This document shows, one piece after another, positions 61,601 through 64,000 of a stretch of DNA of 64,000 nt. The notes under the pieces are model-generated. The model ran no database searches. It saw nothing but the letters and a program-made list of their open reading frames with translations, and was not told where the DNA came from. Made by a program: the position numbers and the translations under genes. This DNA is from Actinostola sp. cb2023. Its lineage: Eukaryota > Cnidaria > Anthozoa > Actiniaria > Actinostolidae. The stretch's first letter is position 1. Each line of letters begins with the position of its first letter. The stretch is from NCBI GenBank assembly GCA_033675265.1, contig JAUJYZ010001118.1:553501-617500 (forward strand), read 5' to 3'.

Positions 61601-62561
61601 AGACCAAGATGCTCATTTAATTGTTTGCAGAGATCCTCGTTTAAAAGTCAGAGCCAGAGAAAGACCAACATTAATGTTGCAGGATCTGAAATCTTTTTTT
61701 TTGAGAGAGAGACCAAGATTTCAAGATCTGCCTATAATTTGTCAAGACTGATTTCTGTACTCCATACTGTAAATGTTACTAACTTTATGCAATGATTTAA
61801 TTATGATGTGATCGTCTTTGCAGTTTGGCTGGATACAAGGACAAAATCTACTGTAGAAAAATTTGTTGCAGACAATCCAAAAAGTACTCTAGAAAATGTT
61901 AGAGTAAGTACTACAAATGGCTCTGATCATACATACAATGTTTGTTAGTTATCAGATATCATTATTCAATTTTCATACATTGTACAAATTCCGATCTTCT
62001 GGTTGTTTGATTTGTACCACGTGACGTGTGGTTATGACGCGACAACCGTGGCGACGTTATTATCGTGGTGTAAAAGCCGTGGTGTAAAGAATTTACACCA
62101 TGGCTTAATACACCACGGTGTTATAGTATTAGTTAGTATTACATGTAGCTTGCGTCTGCAATGTATTCAAATTGAATAATAAAAATGCTAACGCCCTCCT
62201 TGCTCGTGAGTTGTCAGGATTTTACCTTCACTGAGACGTTCACTAACAATGAACTCGAAATTTTCTCATACTGCTCTCGGCTACGCCTGATGCAGTATTT
62301 AAATTTCTCATTCATTGTTAGTGAACTTGTGCAGGTAAATCCCGATAACCCAGTCGCTCGAGTGTGCGCCAGTTAACCTCTAATTAATATTTATTGCATA
62401 TGTACAATATATTCTGTCTTTAGTCTATGTGCGGTCTTCCAATCAATACTTACTTCAGCGCAGTCAAGTTAAAGTGGTTGATTGACAATTGTGAAAAGGT
62501 TAAAAAAGCAGTTGATGAAGAAAGATGCCTGTTTGGTACAGTGGACAGCTGGCTTCTATGG
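55670..62561 (+). CDS. GK: Glycerol kinase, N-terminal part (runs off the right edge)
   Basis: Six coding exons in phase: 55670-55747, 57894-57967, 58699-58805, 61097-61174, 61824-61903 and 62424-62561, giving 185 residues. Glycerol kinases are about 500-560 residues, so two thirds lie outside the window. It starts [20 protein letters not shown], the N-terminal phosphate-binding motif of the FGGY kinase family. Then come [59 protein letters not shown] and [11 protein letters not shown], all typical of glycerol kinase. Reaction: ATP + glycerol to ADP + glycerol 3-phosphate, in cytosol or at mitochondria, feeding lipid synthesis and glycolysis. No frame break is seen. Introns 1, 3 and 6 hold large minisatellites. 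The one in intron 3 repeats the acceptor and first 39 bases of exon 4. The next coding exon is beyond the 30-bp array at the right end. Confidence 0.95.
56025..57778 (+). repeat. Minisatellite, about 28-bp unit, GK intron 1
   Basis: Roughly 60 variants of ACCCACCTAGGGCTAGGGAT followed by GTACAATG, with length variation (GATACAATG, GTAATGTACA and others), span most of intron 1 (55748-57893). One break, near 56463-56510, contains unique sequence. Confidence 0.96.
58874..59401. mobile_element. MITE-like element in GK intron 3
   Basis: CCTTATTCGTACTTAATTTC at the left is matched inverted by GAAATTAAGCACGAATAAGG at the right. GAGGCTTTATTTTC/GAGGCTTTAATTT-type repeats lie inside each end. About 530 bp, no transposase. 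Confidence 0.7.
59810..61096 (+). repeat. 100-bp array of partial copies of GK exon 4 with its splice acceptor
   Basis: Twelve units precede the true exon 4. In each, the intron end (TTCATTTTGTTCAAACAG) is followed by the first 39 bases of exon 4 (CCATTGGAATAAC... to GTGGTGT) and then by ACATGTACATGTGCACCTTG in place of the rest of the exon. Copies of the exon start lie at 59853, then every 100 bp to 60853, then 60997 after a partly deleted unit, with the true exon at 61097. Units are almost identical. One base (ATAACAAATC against ATAACTAATC) follows the order A,T,T repeated, a three-unit period that includes the true exon. Confidence 0.95.
62057..62126. repeat. Hairpin in GK intron 5
   Basis: AAGCCGTGGTGTAAA and TTTACACCATGGCTT are inverted copies around GAA, and flanking CGTGGTGT/ACACCACG copies extend the structure. 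It lies in intron 5 (61904-62423). Confidence 0.7.
62215..62343. mobile_element. Small foldback element in GK intron 5
   Basis: GGATTTTACCTTCACTGAGA and TTCACTAACAATGA are matched inverted by TCATTGTTAGTGAA and GTGCAGGTAAATCC. The arms are about 38 bp. It ends about 80 bp before exon 6. Confidence 0.7.
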
Positions 62562-62708
62562 GTAAAAAGCTTTCTTTTACATCAAAATGAACTCTCATAT
62601 GTTATCTTCTCCATTATCTTCTCCATTGAGTCAGTGCCCTCTTTTAGCCTTAGGGAAAAAAGGTAATAATATTTATTGGAGATGTACACTACATGCAGGA
62701 GACATAGA

Positions 62709-64000
62709 CCTGACTTGTGGGGACTTGATGTGTGTAAACCTGACTTGTGGGGACTTGATGTGTGTAAACCTGACTTGTGGGGACTTGATGTGTGTAAACC
62801 TGACTTGTGAGGGCTTGATGTGTGTAAACCTGACTTGTGAGGGCTTGATGTGTGTAAACCTGACTTGTGGGGACTTGATGTGTGTAAACCTGACTTGTGG
62901 GGACTTGATGTGTGTAAACCTGACTTGTGGGGACTTGATGTGTGTAAACCTGACTTGTGAGGGCTTGATGTGTGTAAACCTGACTTGTGAGGGCTTGATG
63001 TGTGTAAACCTGACTTGTGGGGACTTAATTGCTGTGTGTAAACCTGACTTGTGGGGACTTGATGTGTGTAAACCTGCCTTGTGGGGACTTGATGAGTGTA
63101 AACCTGACTTGTGGGGACTTGATGTGTGTAAACCTGACTTGTGAGGACTTGATGTGTGTAAACCTGACTTGTGGAGACTTGATGTGTGTAAACCTGACTT
63201 GTGAGGACTTGATGTGTGTAAACCTGACTTGTGGAGACTTGATGTGTGTAAACCTGACTTGTGAGGACTTGATGTGTGTAAACCTGCTTTGTGGGGACTT
63301 GATGTGTGTAAACCTGACTTGTGGGGACTTGATGTGTGTAAACCTGCCTTGTGGGGACTTGATGAGTGTAAACCTGACTTGTGGGGACTTGATGTGTGTA
63401 AACCTGCCTTGTGGGGACTTGATGAGTGTAAACCTGACTTGTGGGGACTTGATGTGTGTAAACCTGACTTGTGAGGACTTGATGTGTGTAAACCTGACTT
63501 GTGGGGACTTGATGTGTGTAAACCTGACTTGTGGGGACTTGATATGTGTGTAAACCTGACTTGTGGGGACTTGATGTGTGTAAACCAGACTTGTGGGGAC
63601 TTGATGTGTGTAAACCTGACTTGTGGGGACTTGATGTGTGTAAACCTGACTTGTGAGGGCTTGATGTGTGTAAACCTGACTTGTGAGGGCTTGATGTGTG
63701 TAAACCTGACTTGTGAGGACTTGATGTGTGTAAACCTGACTTGTGGGGACTTGATGTGTGTAAACCTGACTTGTGGGGACTTGATGTGTATAAACCTGAC
63801 TTGCTGGGACTTGATGTGTGTAAACCTGACTTGTGAGGACTTGATGTGTATAAACCTGACTTGTGGGGACTTGATGTGTGTAAACCTGACTTGTGGGACT
63901 TGATGTGTATAAACCTGACTTGTGGGGACTTGATGTGTGTAAACCTGACTTGTGGGGACTTGATGTGTGTAAACCTGCCTTGTGGGGACTTGATGTGTGT
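62709..64000 (+). repeat. Minisatellite, 30-bp unit, GK intron 6, reaching the window edge
   Basis: About 43 copies of CCTGACTTGTGGGGACTTGA followed by TGTGTGTAAA, with variants GAGGGC, GAGGAC, TGCCTTG and GATGAGTG. The unit length is a multiple of three and lacks stops in two forward frames, giving artefactual Cys/Asn-rich frames. The array begins about 150 bp after exon 6 and continues past base 64000. Confidence 0.97.

Noticed and set aside
62587..63903. Cys/Asn-rich repeat proteins (LTCGDLMCVN units)
   Set aside because: The 30-bp minisatellite is a multiple of three and open in several frames, and it lies in GK intron 6. Several overlapping frames are equally open, which argues against coding.

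Overview
The window is AT-rich animal nuclear DNA: multi-exon genes with GT-AG introns, AATAAA signals, abundant short foldback (MITE-like) elements and an exceptional load of minisatellites. The organism is most likely a cnidarian, probably an anthozoan. That is an inference from the single-exon Shaker-type potassium channel, the gene family content and the style of the repeats; it is not proven by the sequence. There are no bacterial features, CRISPR arrays or large autonomous transposons that I can recognise.

Layout. 1-9.3 kb: no recognisable gene, only dispersed repeats and one unassigned 185-codon ORF. 10.0-15.8 kb (+): a nine-exon F-box/leucine-rich-repeat gene, matching FBXL18 along its length, with one apparent single-base frameshift. 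15.8-26.2 kb: gene-free, filled with palindromes and nested foldback elements. 26.2-48.2 kb: a cluster of three paralogous SLC16 (monocarboxylate transporter-like) genes. A (26245-30285, +) has an apparent frameshift. B (33833-38046, +) is intact. C (40272-48234, -) is intact and converges on B. 51.2-52.5 kb (+): an intronless Shaker/Kv1-like voltage-gated potassium channel subunit, intact. 55.7 kb to the right edge (+): glycerol kinase, first six coding exons (185 residues), continuing beyond the window.

No shared pathway joins these genes. The SLC16 trio is a local duplication cluster of membrane transporters that share three intron positions and phases. The others look like ordinary unrelated neighbours.

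The most striking structures are repeats that invade genes. (1) A 100-bp minisatellite in glycerol kinase intron 3 carries, in every unit, a copy of the exon 4 splice acceptor and its first 39 coding bases; the real exon 4 is the last unit, and a diagnostic base repeats with a three-unit period. (2) A 65-bp minisatellite supplies the last 20 or so codons and the stop of SLC16 gene C, so the transporter ends in a PDZ-ligand-like ETIV. (3) The FBXL18, SLC16 B, SLC16 C and GK genes each hold at least one long micro- or minisatellite in an intron, with unrelated unit sequences (3, 8, 22, 28, 30, 34, 38, 61 and 100 bp).

Gene models were built by hand from reading frame, splice consensus, phase continuity and remembered family sequences. 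No alignment or transcript data were available.
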